In this document: positions 51,904 through 61,455 of the stretch, piece by piece
Numbering within the stretch: the first letter of the stretch is position 1
How the letters are laid out: every line of letters begins with the position of its first letter
NCBI RefSeq assembly: GCF_022788635.1
Contig: NZ_CP076024.1
Span: forward strand, 4,503,503 to 4,567,502
Reading direction: 5' to 3'
Length of the DNA: 64,000 bases
Origin: Methylobacter sp. S3L5C
GTDB lineage: Bacteria; Pseudomonadota; Gammaproteobacteria; Methylococcales; Methylomonadaceae
Translations under genes and position numbers: made by a program
The notes under the pieces: generated by a model
What the model saw: only the letters and a program-made list of their open reading frames with translations
Told to the model about the DNA's origin: nothing
The model's database searches: none

Positions 51904-52653
51904 ATGACAAACGATAACACTACCCATTTCGGCTTTAAACAAGTTGCCACCGACCAAAAAGTCAATCTCGTACGCGGCGTATTTGATTCGGTTGCAGGAC
52001 AATACGACATCATGAATGACTTGATGTCGCTGGGTATTCACCGTATCTGGAAGCGTGTTGCCGTACAATTAAGCAATGTCCGCAAAGGCGAGCAAGTACT
52101 CGATCTGGCAGGCGGAACGGGTGATTTGACCGTACTGTTCGAGCAACGCGTGGGCAAGGACGGTCAGGTTATTTTAGCTGATATTAATTCCGAAATGCTG
52201 CGTACCGGTCGCGATCGATTGATAGACAAAGGGCTGAGCGGCAACGTCCGCTATGCACAAGTTAATGCCGAATGCCTGCCCTTTGAAGATAATACTTTTG
52301 ATTGTGTTTGTATCGCTTTTGGTCTGCGTAACGTCACCGACAAAGATGCCGCATTGCGCTCCATGTACCGGGTATTAAAACCGGGGGGCCGCGTAATCGT
52401 ACTGGAATTCTCACATCCTACCGACAAAATCACTGAAAAAGTTTACGATTTTTATTCTTTTAAACTACTACCTAAAATTGGCAAATTTGTTGCCAAGGAC
52501 GAAGACAGTTATCGCTATCTGGCTGAATCCATTCGCATGCATCCCAAACAGGATGAGCTGAAAAGAATGATGGAAAATGCCGGTCTGGAACGTTGTGAAT
52601 ATTTCAATATGTCGCAAGGTATTGTTGCCGTTCATAGAGGTTATAAAATCTAG
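51904..52653 (+). CDS. ubiE: Ubiquinone/menaquinone C-methyltransferase UbiE
   Basis: 249 residues, SAM-dependent methyltransferase: [20 protein letters not shown], motif [13 protein letters not shown] (about 67), the family signatures [17 protein letters not shown] and ..[15 protein letters not shown] (about 139), and the C-terminal [20 protein letters not shown]. It carries out the C-methylation of the quinone ring. The ubiJ start follows one base after its stop. Confidence 0.95.
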   Translation: MTNDNTTHFGFKQVATDQKVNLVRGVFDSVAGQYDIMNDLMSLGIHRIWKRVAVQLSNVRKGEQVLDLAGGTGDLTVLFEQRVGKDGQVILADINSEMLRTGRDRLIDKGLSGNVRYAQVNAECLPFEDNTFDCVCIAFGLRNVTDKDAALRSMYRVLKPGGRVIVLEFSHPTDKITEKVYDFYSFKLLPKIGKFVAKDEDSYRYLAESIRMHPKQDELKRMMENAGLERCEYFNMSQGIVAVHRGYKI

Positions 52654-52654
52654 C

Positions 52655-53287
52655 ATGACCATCAAACCGTTGTTGATGAGTGTACTTGAAACCGCACTTA
52701 ACCAGTTTCTTGCGTTGGATCAGAACAGGGCTGTTTTTTTAACGCCCCTGGACGGTAAAATCATTGCGCTGACCATTCAACCGTTTAATGAAACTATTTA
52801 CCTCTGTCCCAACACTGACTCCATTCAGCTAATTGATTACAGCCCCAATCAGCCCGATACTCAACTGACGGGGTCTGTTTTTGCCTTTGGTTTAATGGGG
52901 CTTAGTTCAAAACCGATGCGTTCAATTTTCTCCGGTGAAGTAAAAATTGAAGGCGACATGCAGACCGGTCGAAAATTTCAGGAACTGTTTGCCAAACTGG
53001 ATATTAATCTGGAACAACAACTGGCCCGTTACACCGGTGACAGCATAGCGCACAACATCAGTCAATTTTTTCGGGCCGGTCAAAACTGGAGCCAAGACTC
53101 AATTGAAACCTGCCGACTTAACGTCTCGGAATTTCTTCAGGAAGAAACCCGCGATTTACCGGCAAGGCCTGAAGTCGATATTTTTTATGCGCAAACTGAT
53201 GAATTACGCACCGATTTTGATCGCTTGCAAAGCCGGATTGAACGACTTGAAAATGCTTTAGCTACAAAACACAAAGCACAAGACTAA
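52655..53287 (+). CDS. ubiJ: Ubiquinone biosynthesis accessory factor UbiJ
   Basis: About 210 residues from ATG 52655, one base after the ubiE stop; a longer upstream frame would overlap ubiE. The SCP2 lipid-binding domain (about 10-115: LDQNRAVFLTPLDGKIIALT, SGEVKIEGDMQTGRKFQEL) is followed by a C-terminal coiled coil (TDELRTDFDRLQSRIERLEN). UbiJ helps assemble the ubiquinone synthesis complex and binds isoprenoid intermediates. Confidence 0.9.
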   Translation: MTIKPLLMSVLETALNQFLALDQNRAVFLTPLDGKIIALTIQPFNETIYLCPNTDSIQLIDYSPNQPDTQLTGSVFAFGLMGLSSKPMRSIFSGEVKIEGDMQTGRKFQELFAKLDINLEQQLARYTGDSIAHNISQFFRAGQNWSQDSIETCRLNVSEFLQEETRDLPARPEVDIFYAQTDELRTDFDRLQSRIERLENALATKHKAQD

Positions 53288-53358
53288 AAAGCGTTCTACC
53301 TTCACCTATTGGCTTTGTTATACTGTAAAACATATCCAAAATTTACCGGACAGGCATT

Positions 53359-53610
53359 ATGGCGACAATATCTTTTGATACATTAAAATTTGTTGAAAAA
53401 CTCAAAGCAGGCGGCATCCCTGACGATCAGGCCAGAGCGATATCTGAGGCATTCCGTGATGCTTCCGGCGAGGCCGACCTGGTTTCAAAAAAAGATTTGC
53501 AAATCGAACTTGCCCCCATTAGAGCAGATATCAATCTAATAAAATGGATGTTGGGTATTCTATTGGGCGGCGTAATGACGTTAATTCTTAAAGCTTTTTT
53601 TCCACTATAA
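53359..53610 (+). CDS. DUF1640/CCDC90-like small membrane protein
   Basis: 83 residues: an N-terminal helix pair (FDTLKFVEKLKAGGIPDDQA, with AISEAFRD), an acidic coiled-coil segment (KKDLQIELAPIRADINLIKW) and a C-terminal membrane anchor (MLGILLGGVMTLILKAFFPL). This is the bacterial DUF1640 arrangement, short version. It sits between ubiJ and ubiB, but the family is not known to act in quinone synthesis. It is preceded by CGGACAGG, a weak ribosome site. Confidence 0.75.
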   Translation: MATISFDTLKFVEKLKAGGIPDDQARAISEAFRDASGEADLVSKKDLQIELAPIRADINLIKWMLGILLGGVMTLILKAFFPL

Positions 53611-53622
53611 TTTTGTAAATAC

Positions 53623-55173
53623 GTGATCCGACCTAAATTAGTATTACGCCTGATCCATATCAATTGGGTTCTCGTCGTTCATGGCCTGGACGAAATCGTT
53701 TTAAAAACCCATTTATTCCGCCCTATTCGTTATCTGGCTTTTATCACTCCCAGCTATTGGCTTAAACCCAAAGCAGACACGCGTGGCGTCAGAATCAGAC
53801 GCGCCCTGGAAGATCTCGGGCCTATTTATGTCAAATTTGGCCAGGCTTTATCTACACGTAAAGATCTGCTGCCTGATGACATTTCAGATGAACTGGTAAA
53901 ACTGCAAGACCGGGTTCCACCCTTTGCCAATGAGATTGCCCGCAGTATTATTGAAACAGAACTGGGCATGTCAATTACCGAGGCTTTTGCCGAATTTGAC
54001 CCAACGCCATTGGCCTCAGCGTCAGTCGCACAGGTTCATACTGCTGTATTACATACTGGTGAAAATGTCATTGTTAAAGTGTTGCGCCCGGATATTGAAG
54101 ATCGTATTCGTTCCGATATAGGCTTGCTTTACGAGTTGGCACGTTTTGCGGAACGGTTTTGGTCTGATGCCAGAAGATTGCGGGCAATCGATGTCGTTGC
54201 TGAATTTGAAAGATCCACACTGGATGAACTGGATCTGGTCAGGGAAGCTGCCAATGCTGCCAAATTGCGCCGTAATTTTGAAAATTCGGAATTGATCTAT
54301 ATACCCGAAGTCCACTGGTCCCTGACGCGAAAAAAAGTCATGGTCATGGAAAGAATTTACGGCATACCCGTCGGCGAAATAGAACAACTGAAAGCCGCTG
54401 GCGCAGACTTTAAAGCATTGGCTGAACGCGGTGTAGAAATATTTTTTACCCAGGTATTCAGAGATAACTTTTTTCATGCCGATATGCACCCCGGCAATAT
54501 TTTTGTCGATGTTCCCGACAAATACATAGCGGTTGACTTTGGTATTGTTGGCTCCTTGTCTTTATCTGATCAACGTTATCTGGCAGAAAATTTTCTGGCT
54601 TTTTTTAACCGTGATTATCGAAAAGTTGCAGAAATGCACGTTGAATCGGGCTGGGTCCCCAGCACAACCCGCATTGAAGAATTTGAATCTGCGATTCGTA
54701 GCGTTTGCGAACCCATCTTTGAAAAGCCGTTAAAAGATATTTCTTTTGGCCAATTATTATTGCGTTTATTCCAGACCGCACGACGTTTTGATATGCATGT
54801 TCAACCACAACTGGTGTTACTGCAAAAAACGTTGCTTAATATTGAAGGCTTGGGCAGGCAGCTTTATCCTGAACTGGACTTATGGCAAACCGCCAAACCT
54901 TTTCTTGAAAAGTGGTTCCATGAGCGCTTGAGCCCAAAAGCCAAAATAAACAAAATAATTAAACAGTTCCCTGCCTTTGCCGAGCAATTTCCGGAAATTC
55001 CTTCTTTGCTTTACAAAGCATTGGACAATGCCGCCAACTCACAGCAACACGCAGAAGTGCAGCAACGAGAACTGACTTTATTACGCCAGCAAATGGATAA
55101 TAATCATAAGACTACCGTATGGGCCATGATTATTAGCGCCATAATTATTAGCGCCGCCGTATTATTTCAATAA
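53623..55173 (+). CDS. ubiB: Ubiquinone biosynthesis protein UbiB, ABC1/ADCK kinase-like
   Basis: 516 residues from GTG 53623. Signature KFGQALSTRKDLLPDD (the KxGQ motif, about 76), the Ala-rich loop LASASVAQVH, HADMHPGNIFVD (catalytic-loop equivalent, about 285) and VDFGIVG, then two C-terminal membrane helices (IISAIIISAAVLF at the end). UbiB is an atypical kinase-like ATPase that supports ubiquinone synthesis at the membrane. Third member of the ubiE-ubiJ-ubiB group. Confidence 0.93.
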   Translation: MIRPKLVLRLIHINWVLVVHGLDEIVLKTHLFRPIRYLAFITPSYWLKPKADTRGVRIRRALEDLGPIYVKFGQALSTRKDLLPDDISDELVKLQDRVPPFANEIARSIIETELGMSITEAFAEFDPTPLASASVAQVHTAVLHTGENVIVKVLRPDIEDRIRSDIGLLYELARFAERFWSDARRLRAIDVVAEFERSTLDELDLVREAANAAKLRRNFENSELIYIPEVHWSLTRKKVMVMERIYGIPVGEIEQLKAAGADFKALAERGVEIFFTQVFRDNFFHADMHPGNIFVDVPDKYIAVDFGIVGSLSLSDQRYLAENFLAFFNRDYRKVAEMHVESGWVPSTTRIEEFESAIRSVCEPIFEKPLKDISFGQLLLRLFQTARRFDMHVQPQLVLLQKTLLNIEGLGRQLYPELDLWQTAKPFLEKWFHERLSPKAKINKIIKQFPAFAEQFPEIPSLLYKALDNAANSQQHAEVQQRELTLLRQQMDNNHKTTVWAMIISAIIISAAVLFQ

Positions 55174-55231
55174 GCGATATTCAAGAATCTGAACTCAATC
55201 CCCGGCTAAACTTATTCTCAAGCCCAAGCTG

Positions 55232-55265
55232 AGCTCGATCCCAAGCTCCAGCTTGGGATCGAGCT
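55232..55265. terminator. Very long perfect hairpin after ubiB
   Basis: AGCTCGATCCCAAGCT and AGCTTGGGATCGAGCT are exactly complementary with only CC between, followed by TATTTACT. Imperfect further copies of AAGCCCAAGCTGAGCTCG lie just upstream. It may be a REP-like element doubling as the ubiB terminator. Confidence 0.6.
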
Positions 55266-55269
55266 TATT

Positions 55270-55624
55270 TACTCCGCAAAAAACAAGGTTCTCGCTATCG
55301 AGTGCAAAAACCCGATAAAAAAACTCGTCGCGATAGCAACATTAAAGCTGATTACACAATCAGCTAGCAAATCAGCCAATAAATATTCATGGCTTACAAA
55401 TCAGCAGTGTTTATTTGTTAGCTATTCACACACTAAAATTATTGACATTCTAAAGCCCCCACTATAGAATTCGCCCAGCTTGAAAATTGACTTACCGTTA
55501 TGCTTATCTCTACGACGTTTTTCCTGTATGGCTCGTCCTGTTTATCATAAGTAATTCTTAAATTTCTCAGCGCCACCAATCTTGCAAAAGACTTCAATTA
55601 CATATTTTATATTAGGATTACACA
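55270..55624. other. Long leader region of the cold shock gene
   Basis: No gene was found. Long untranslated leaders with temperature-sensitive structure are typical of csp genes; a GGATTA ribosome-like site lies just before ATG. I cannot mark the transcription start. Confidence 0.4.
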
Positions 55625-55825
55625 ATGGCCACTGGTACAGTTAAATGGTTTAACGCTGAAAAAGGTTTCGGTTTTATTCAACAAGAAAACGGCGCTGACG
55701 TTTTTGTTCATTTCCGTAACATTAACAGCTCAGGCTTTAAATCTCTTGATGAAGGCCAAAAAGTACAGTTTACTGTTACACAAGGCCAAAAAGGCCCGCA
55801 AGCAGAAGAAGTAACCATCATCTAA
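55625..55825 (+). CDS. CspA-family cold shock protein
   Basis: 66 residues, one cold shock domain: [20 protein letters not shown] with RNP-1 (KGFGFI) and RNP-2 (DVFVHF). It binds single-stranded RNA/DNA and melts RNA structure. Length and motifs are normal. It has its own terminator directly after and a long leader before, so it is a single-gene transcript. Which csp paralogue it is cannot be decided. Confidence 0.95.
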   Translation: MATGTVKWFNAEKGFGFIQQENGADVFVHFRNINSSGFKSLDEGQKVQFTVTQGQKGPQAEEVTII

Positions 55826-55835
55826 TTGCACAATG

Positions 55836-55867
55836 AACTGTAGCCTTATTATTTTTAGGCTACAGTT
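55836..55867 (+). terminator. Terminator of the cold shock gene
   Basis: AACTGTAGCCT pairs exactly with AGGCTACAGTT around TATTATTTTT, 10 bases after the stop codon. Confidence 0.8.
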
Positions 55868-56124
55868 TGCGTTACCCTGCCCCGCACTATAAAACCCAAG
55901 CAACATTAACTTCTCCTGTTAATTTCCAACCCTGCCTTTTCAGACTACCCTTTAAACTTTAAAAACCTGCTGTACCTCCGCCAGATTAACTACCTTTAAA
56001 GCTTTCGCCTCGCTACTCTTATTTTCGCCTGTTTAAAGCCGCATTCGTTAAACCTACCCTCATACAACCATCCGATTTTCTGCCCTGCCTGATAAAGCTT
56101 ACATATTGTGTCTATTTATGTCTT

Positions 56125-56153
56125 TTTACACATAAATTTTCTTGTGCTATGCT
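56125..56153 (+). promoter_or_regulatory. Sigma-70-like promoter of the formate dehydrogenase operon
   Basis: TTTACA and TATGCT are separated by exactly 17 bases, about 70 bases before fdsG. The 350 bases between the cold shock terminator and fdsG hold no gene. Confidence 0.5.
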
Positions 56154-56224
56154 AACACTAGTTTTAAAGCAGCATGAAGGATGTAGGTTGTTTTAATGAA
56201 TAAATTCGCCATTAAGAGTTGACC

Positions 56225-56701
56225 ATGACTGAATCGAGCAATATGCAAGCGACCGTACAAGCAATAACGACTGCACTTAAAGATAAACCCGGAGCACTTT
56301 TACCTATTTTACATGCCATTCAAGATAGTATCGGCTATGTTCCTGCGGAAAGCGTGCCGGCTATTGCCAAAGCATTAAATCTTTCGCGTGCCGAAGTACA
56401 TGGTGTCATCAGCTTTTATCATTATTTCCGCGAGAGCAAACCGGGCAACCATACTATTTATCTTTGCCGTGCTGAATCCTGCCAGGCAATGGGCGGAAAA
56501 AAATTGGAACAACATATAAAAGATAGCTTGGGTATTGATTTTCATGAAACCACTGCAGATGGTGAATTCTCGTTAGAGCCGGTCTATTGCCTGGGCAACT
56601 GCGCCTGCTCGCCAGCCATGCAAATTGGCACCGAAATTTATGGACGGGTGTCGGCAGACAGCTTTGACACGACCATTAATGAAACCAAGGAACTTGCATG
56701 A
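56225..56701 (+). CDS. fdsG: NAD-dependent formate dehydrogenase gamma subunit (FdsG)
   Basis: 158 residues, a NuoE-like thioredoxin-fold protein with one [2Fe-2S] cluster: Cys in [13 protein letters not shown] and [11 protein letters not shown] (four ligands in two pairs). With FdsB it forms the electron-transfer module passing electrons from FdsA to NAD. ATG 56225 is preferred to TTG 56219; GAGTTGACC precedes. Its stop overlaps fdsB's start by 4 bases. Confidence 0.93.
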   Translation: MTESSNMQATVQAITTALKDKPGALLPILHAIQDSIGYVPAESVPAIAKALNLSRAEVHGVISFYHYFRESKPGNHTIYLCRAESCQAMGGKKLEQHIKDSLGIDFHETTADGEFSLEPVYCLGNCACSPAMQIGTEIYGRVSADSFDTTINETKELA

Positions 56702-58251
56702 GTATCACCATTTATGTCCCTTGCGATTCCAGCGCAATTTCTCTGGGAGCTGACAGGGTAGCCATTGCTATCGCCAAGGAAGCTGAAAAACGCAACATTA
56801 CCATTCAATTAATCCGCAACAGTTCACGCGGCCTGTTCTGGCTGGAACCACTGGTTGAAGTAGCCACCGCAGAAGGCCGTCTGGCTTATGGCCCGGTTCA
56901 GGTTGGCGATGTAGCCAGCCTGTTTGATGCCAATTTTGTACAGGGCGGCACGCACCCTCTGCTCTTGGGTTTAACCGAAGAACTGGATTACCTGAAAAAA
57001 CAACAACGCTTAACTTTTGCGCGGTGTGGCATAACCGATCCTGTCAATCTGGATGACTATATTGCTCACGAGGGTTATCGTGGTTTAAGCAATGCCTTAA
57101 AAATGTCACAGGCCGATATTGTTAAAACAGTTACTGATTCCGGTTTGCGGGGACGCGGTGGCGCGGCTTTCCCTACAGGCATTAAATGGAATACCGTACT
57201 GGGTACGCCATCAGAACAAAAATATATTATCTGTAATGCTGACGAAGGCGATTCCGGTACCTTTTCTGACCGCATGGCGATGGAAGGCGACCCGTTTGTA
57301 TTAATTGAAGGCATGACTATCGCCGGTATTGCCGTTGGCGCTAATCAAGGTTATATCTACTTGCGGGTAGAATATCCTCATGCCCATAAAGCCCTGAATA
57401 CCGCTATTGAAAAAGCTTATCAAGCCGGTTACCTGGGCGATAATATTCAAGGTAGTGGTAAAACCTTTAACCTTGAGGTTCGTCTGGGTGCTGGCGCTTA
57501 TATTTGTGGCGAAGAAACGTCTCTAATGGAAAGCCTGGAAGGCAAACGTGGCCTGGTGCGTTTTAAACCACCACTGCCTGCCATTAGCGGTTTGTTTGGC
57601 AAACCCACTGTCGTCAACAATGTTATTTCCCTAGCCTCCGTACCCATAATACTGGATAAGGGCGGTGATTATTACCGTGATTTCGGTATGGGTCGCTCAC
57701 GCGGTACTTTGCCGCTGCAACTTGCCGGTAATATTAAACACGCAGGCTTGGTTGAACTGGCATTTGGTATGACGCTAAGAGAACTACTCTATGATTTTGG
57801 TGGTGGCACAGCATCAGGACGACCCATCAAAGCCGTTCAGGTAGGTGGCCCTTTAGGTGCTTACTTACCCGAATCACAATTTGATACTCCATTAGATTAC
57901 GAAGCCTTTGCCGCAAACTGGACGGTATTGGGTCATGGCGGCGTTGTCGTTTTTGATGACACGGCCAATATGGCTGAAATGGCGCGTTACAACATGGAAT
58001 TTTGTGCCATTGAATCCTGCGGTAAATGCACACCCTGCCGCATAGGTTCAACCCGGGGTTATGAAGTTTTAGATGACATTATTGCCGGCCGGGAGCTAAG
58101 CAAAAATGTACCTTTATTACGCGATCTTTGTAACACCCTACTAAACGGTTCGCTTTGTGCATTAGGCGGCATGACTCCCTATCCTGTTTTGAGTGCTTTA
58201 AATAATTTCCCGGAAGACTTTGGGATAGATGAAAAAGCCGGCGCAGCCTGA
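56698..58251 (+). CDS. fdsB: NAD-dependent formate dehydrogenase beta subunit (FdsB)
   Basis: 517 residues, NuoF-like flavoprotein. An N-terminal thioredoxin-like part (about 1-110) is followed by the FMN/NAD-binding motifs [16 protein letters not shown] (about 147) and [13 protein letters not shown] (about 181), [19 protein letters not shown], and the [4Fe-4S] ligands [10 protein letters not shown] (about 441). It reduces NAD using electrons from formate. fdsA follows after 21 bases with a GAGGAA ribosome site. Confidence 0.95.
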   Translation: MSITIYVPCDSSAISLGADRVAIAIAKEAEKRNITIQLIRNSSRGLFWLEPLVEVATAEGRLAYGPVQVGDVASLFDANFVQGGTHPLLLGLTEELDYLKKQQRLTFARCGITDPVNLDDYIAHEGYRGLSNALKMSQADIVKTVTDSGLRGRGGAAFPTGIKWNTVLGTPSEQKYIICNADEGDSGTFSDRMAMEGDPFVLIEGMTIAGIAVGANQGYIYLRVEYPHAHKALNTAIEKAYQAGYLGDNIQGSGKTFNLEVRLGAGAYICGEETSLMESLEGKRGLVRFKPPLPAISGLFGKPTVVNNVISLASVPIILDKGGDYYRDFGMGRSRGTLPLQLAGNIKHAGLVELAFGMTLRELLYDFGGGTASGRPIKAVQVGGPLGAYLPESQFDTPLDYEAFAANWTVLGHGGVVVFDDTANMAEMARYNMEFCAIESCGKCTPCRIGSTRGYEVLDDIIAGRELSKNVPLLRDLCNTLLNGSLCALGGMTPYPVLSALNNFPEDFGIDEKAGAA

Positions 58252-58272
58252 TAACGACACGAGGAATGATTC

Positions 58273-61125
58273 ATGAGCATTAATAAACAACAAGATTTTG
58301 GTACCCCTGCCAGCACGGCAACCCAATTGGTTACCCTGGAAATTGACGGTTTTAAGGTAACGGCACCCGTCGGCACATCCATCATGCGTGCAGCAGCAAG
58401 TATCGGCATTGATATTCCTAAATTGTGCGCAACCGACAGCATTGAACCCTTTGGTTCTTGTCGGCTTTGCGTAGTCCAGATTGTCGGTGGCAAAGGCATG
58501 CCGGCATCTTGTACCACACCGGTTGCAGAAGGCTTAAAAGTTGTTACCCAAAACAAAAGTCTGGCTGATGTCCGTCGTGGCGTTATGGAATTATACATTT
58601 CCGATCATCCACTGGACTGTCTGACCTGTTCTGCCAATGGCGATTGCGAACTGCAAGATATGGCCGGCGCGGTAGGTTTGCGCGAAGTGCGTTACAACCC
58701 CATTGAAACCCATCTTGATGCAGTTAAAGATGAAAGTAACCCTTACTTCAGCTTTGACCCCAGCAAATGTATTGTCTGCTCTCGTTGCGTCAGAGCGTGC
58801 GAAGAAACCCAGGGTACTTATGCGTTAACCATTGATGGTCGCGGCTTTGATTCCAAAGTATCGCCCAGTCAAAACGAAGCTTTCATGGATTCCGAATGTG
58901 TCTCTTGTGGCGCTTGTGTACAAGCCTGCCCAACGGCAACCTTAATGGAAAAATCGGTTATTGACCACGGCCAACCGGAACACGCCATTATCACCACCTG
59001 TGCTTATTGTGGTGTCGGCTGTTCGTTCAGGGCAGAAATGAAAGGCGAACAAGTCATTCGCATGGTGCCCAATAAAGATGGCCAGGCCAATCATGGTCAC
59101 TCCTGTGTTAAGGGACGCTTTGCCTTTGGTTATGCCACGCATAAAGACCGCATGACCAAACCGATGATTCGTGCCAGCATTAAAGATGCCTGGCAAGAAG
59201 TCAGCTGGGAAGAAGCCATTAATCATGCCGCCTCAGAATTAAAACGCATTCAGGCAAAGTATGGTAGGGATGCTATTGGCGGCATTACTTCTTCACGCTG
59301 TACCAACGAAGAAGTTTATATCATGCAAAAACTTATTCGTGCAGGTTTTGGTAATAACAATGTTGATACTTGTGCGCGGGTTTGCCATTCACCCACCGGT
59401 TATGGACTAAAACAAACCTTTGGTGAATCATCCGGTACGCAAGATTTTGACTCCGTGATGAAAGCGGACGTCATTATGGTTATTGGTGCCAATCCCACCG
59501 ACGGCCATCCGGTGTTTGGTTCGCAAATGAAAAAACGCCTGCGTCAGGGCGCAAAATTGATCGTCATTGATCCGCGTGAAATTGATCTGGTTAGCAACTC
59601 ACCGCATGTACAAGCCAATCACCATTTAAAACTGCGTCCCGGTACCAATGTTGCCTTGATTAATGCCATCGGCCACGTCATCATCACCGAAAAATTAATG
59701 GACGAAGCCTTTGTCAAAGAGCGTTGCGATATTGCCTCCTTTGCAAAATGGGAAACTTTTATCGCCCAGGAGCATAACTCCCCGGAAGCCACAGAATCTG
59801 TGACCGGCGTTCCTGCCACTGAACTCAGGGCAGCAGCAAGGCTTTATGCTACCGGCAACAATGGCGCCATTTATTACGGCCTGGGTGTTACTGAACACAG
59901 CCAAGGCTCTACCATGGTTATCGGTATTGCCAACATCGCCATGGCAACCGGTAATTTAGGTCGTGACGGCGTTGGTGTTAACCCGCTGCGTGGACAAAAC
60001 AACGTACAGGGTTCTTGCGATATGGGTTCATTTCCGCATGAATTCCCGGGCTATCGCCATGTGTCTGATCCTGCTACCCACAAACTGTTTGAAGCCGCAT
60101 GGCAAGCTGAATTAAGCGATGAACCGGGCCTGCGTATCCCCAACATGTTTGATGCCGCCATGGATAAAAACTTTATGGGACTGTACTGCGAAGGCGAAGA
60201 TATTGCCCAGTCTGATCCTGACATTCAACATGTTCATGCCGCCCTACGTTCTATGGAATGCGTCATTGTGCAGGATATTTTCCTTAATGAAACCGCAAAA
60301 TTTGCCCATGTCTTCTTGCCCGGTTCATCATTTTTAGAAAAAAGCGGCACTTTTACCAACGCAGAAAGACGTATTTCACCGGTACGTAAAGTCATGACGC
60401 CATTGGCAGGCTATCAGGATTGGGAAGTCACCCAACTGCTGTCAAATGCCATGGGTTACCCGATGAACTACAGCCATCCATCAGAAATCATGGATGAAAT
60501 TGCCAGCCTGACACCGACTTTTGCCGGCGTCAGTTATGACAAAATTGACGAACTGGGCAGCATACAATGGCCCTGCTATGATGAAGACTCAGTCGGTACC
60601 CCAATCATGCATGAAGACAGTTTTATGCGCGATAACGGCAAAGGCTTGTTTATGCTGACCGAATACGTCCCCACCATAGAACGTAGCAGTCGCAAATTTC
60701 CGTTGCTGTTAACCACCGGACGCATCCTGTCGCAATACAATGTCGGCGCCCAAACACGTCGTACAGAAAATAACGCCTGGCATGCAGAAGATCGTCTTGA
60801 AATTCATCCACATGATGCCGAAGATCGTGGCGTAAAAATGGATGACTGGGTCGGTATTAAAAGCCGTGCCGGTGAAACCGTGTTGCGCGCAACTATTACC
60901 GAACGTGTTCAACCTGGCGTCGTTTATACCACCTTCCATTTCCCGGAATCCGGTGCCAATGTCATCACTACCGATAACTCTGACTGGGCAACCAATTGCC
61001 CGGAATATAAAGTGACCGCCGTGCAAATCAGTAAAGTTAATCAACCGTCTGAATGGCAAGAAAAGTATCGTGCTTTTTCAGAAACCCAGTTGGATTTGCT
61101 TGAACAAGGCACCAGCAACAGCTAA
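58273..61125 (+). CDS. fdsA: NAD-dependent formate dehydrogenase alpha subunit (FdsA)
   Basis: 950 residues, molybdenum/tungsten-type formate dehydrogenase. Domains in order: [2Fe-2S] (KLCATDSIEPFGSCRLC), His-Cys NuoG-like (HPLDCLTCSANGDC), two ferredoxin clusters (CIVCSRCVRAC; CVSCGACVQACP), the molybdopterin [4Fe-4S] site (CAYCGVGC) and the catalytic subunit with the metal-ligand Cys in RVCHSPTGYGL (about 378-388), then the C-terminal molydopterin-binding domain. It oxidises formate to CO2. In a methylotroph this is the last step of C1 oxidation and a main NADH source. Confidence 0.96.
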   Translation: MSINKQQDFGTPASTATQLVTLEIDGFKVTAPVGTSIMRAAASIGIDIPKLCATDSIEPFGSCRLCVVQIVGGKGMPASCTTPVAEGLKVVTQNKSLADVRRGVMELYISDHPLDCLTCSANGDCELQDMAGAVGLREVRYNPIETHLDAVKDESNPYFSFDPSKCIVCSRCVRACEETQGTYALTIDGRGFDSKVSPSQNEAFMDSECVSCGACVQACPTATLMEKSVIDHGQPEHAIITTCAYCGVGCSFRAEMKGEQVIRMVPNKDGQANHGHSCVKGRFAFGYATHKDRMTKPMIRASIKDAWQEVSWEEAINHAASELKRIQAKYGRDAIGGITSSRCTNEEVYIMQKLIRAGFGNNNVDTCARVCHSPTGYGLKQTFGESSGTQDFDSVMKADVIMVIGANPTDGHPVFGSQMKKRLRQGAKLIVIDPREIDLVSNSPHVQANHHLKLRPGTNVALINAIGHVIITEKLMDEAFVKERCDIASFAKWETFIAQEHNSPEATESVTGVPATELRAAARLYATGNNGAIYYGLGVTEHSQGSTMVIGIANIAMATGNLGRDGVGVNPLRGQNNVQGSCDMGSFPHEFPGYRHVSDPATHKLFEAAWQAELSDEPGLRIPNMFDAAMDKNFMGLYCEGEDIAQSDPDIQHVHAALRSMECVIVQDIFLNETAKFAHVFLPGSSFLEKSGTFTNAERRISPVRKVMTPLAGYQDWEVTQLLSNAMGYPMNYSHPSEIMDEIASLTPTFAGVSYDKIDELGSIQWPCYDEDSVGTPIMHEDSFMRDNGKGLFMLTEYVPTIERSSRKFPLLLTTGRILSQYNVGAQTRRTENNAWHAEDRLEIHPHDAEDRGVKMDDWVGIKSRAGETVLRATITERVQPGVVYTTFHFPESGANVITTDNSDWATNCPEYKVTAVQISKVNQPSEWQEKYRAFSETQLDLLEQGTSNS

Positions 61126-61143
61126 CCCTCCGTCAATCAGATA

Positions 61144-61172
61144 CCTCTCTCTGGGGCAACCCGTGAGAGAGG
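61144..61172 (+). terminator. Hairpin between fdsA and fdhD
   Basis: CCTCTCTC pairs exactly with GAGAGAGG around a 13-base loop; ATTAAAACAATTTTT follows. It could partially terminate or stabilise the fdsGBA message ahead of the less-needed fdhD-fdsD. Confidence 0.5.
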
Positions 61173-61203
61173 CATTAAAACAATTTTTATAGCTAATGAA
61201 ACC

Positions 61204-61452
61204 ATGAGTTATGGCAGATACAAACGTATTCTCCTGTTAAAAAGGGTTGAAGTAACTTCTGCGCGCCTGCAGAAAGTACCCAATCAGGGAGTGCGAAAAG
61301 TAGAAGCACGTCTGGAACAGCGATCAAGAATAATGCAGGAGCGGCGTAGCGCTGTGCAAAGAAATATAAAACCAACTGTTATTACTCCCCTCCGCCTTAA
61401 GTACGACGGGGCGATTGCTTGTGTGCATGGCGATGCCATGGAAAAAAATTAA
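61204..61452 (+). CDS. Basic hypothetical protein between fdsA and fdhD
   Basis: 82 residues, very rich in Arg/Lys (MSYGRYKRILLLKRVEVTSA), ending 3 bases before fdhD. No family recognised; no clear ribosome site (AATGAAACC). Codon use is not obviously coding. It may be a chance frame in the intercistronic space. Confidence 0.3.
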   Translation: MSYGRYKRILLLKRVEVTSARLQKVPNQGVRKVEARLEQRSRIMQERRSAVQRNIKPTVITPLRLKYDGAIACVHGDAMEKN

Positions 61453-61455
61453 CTG

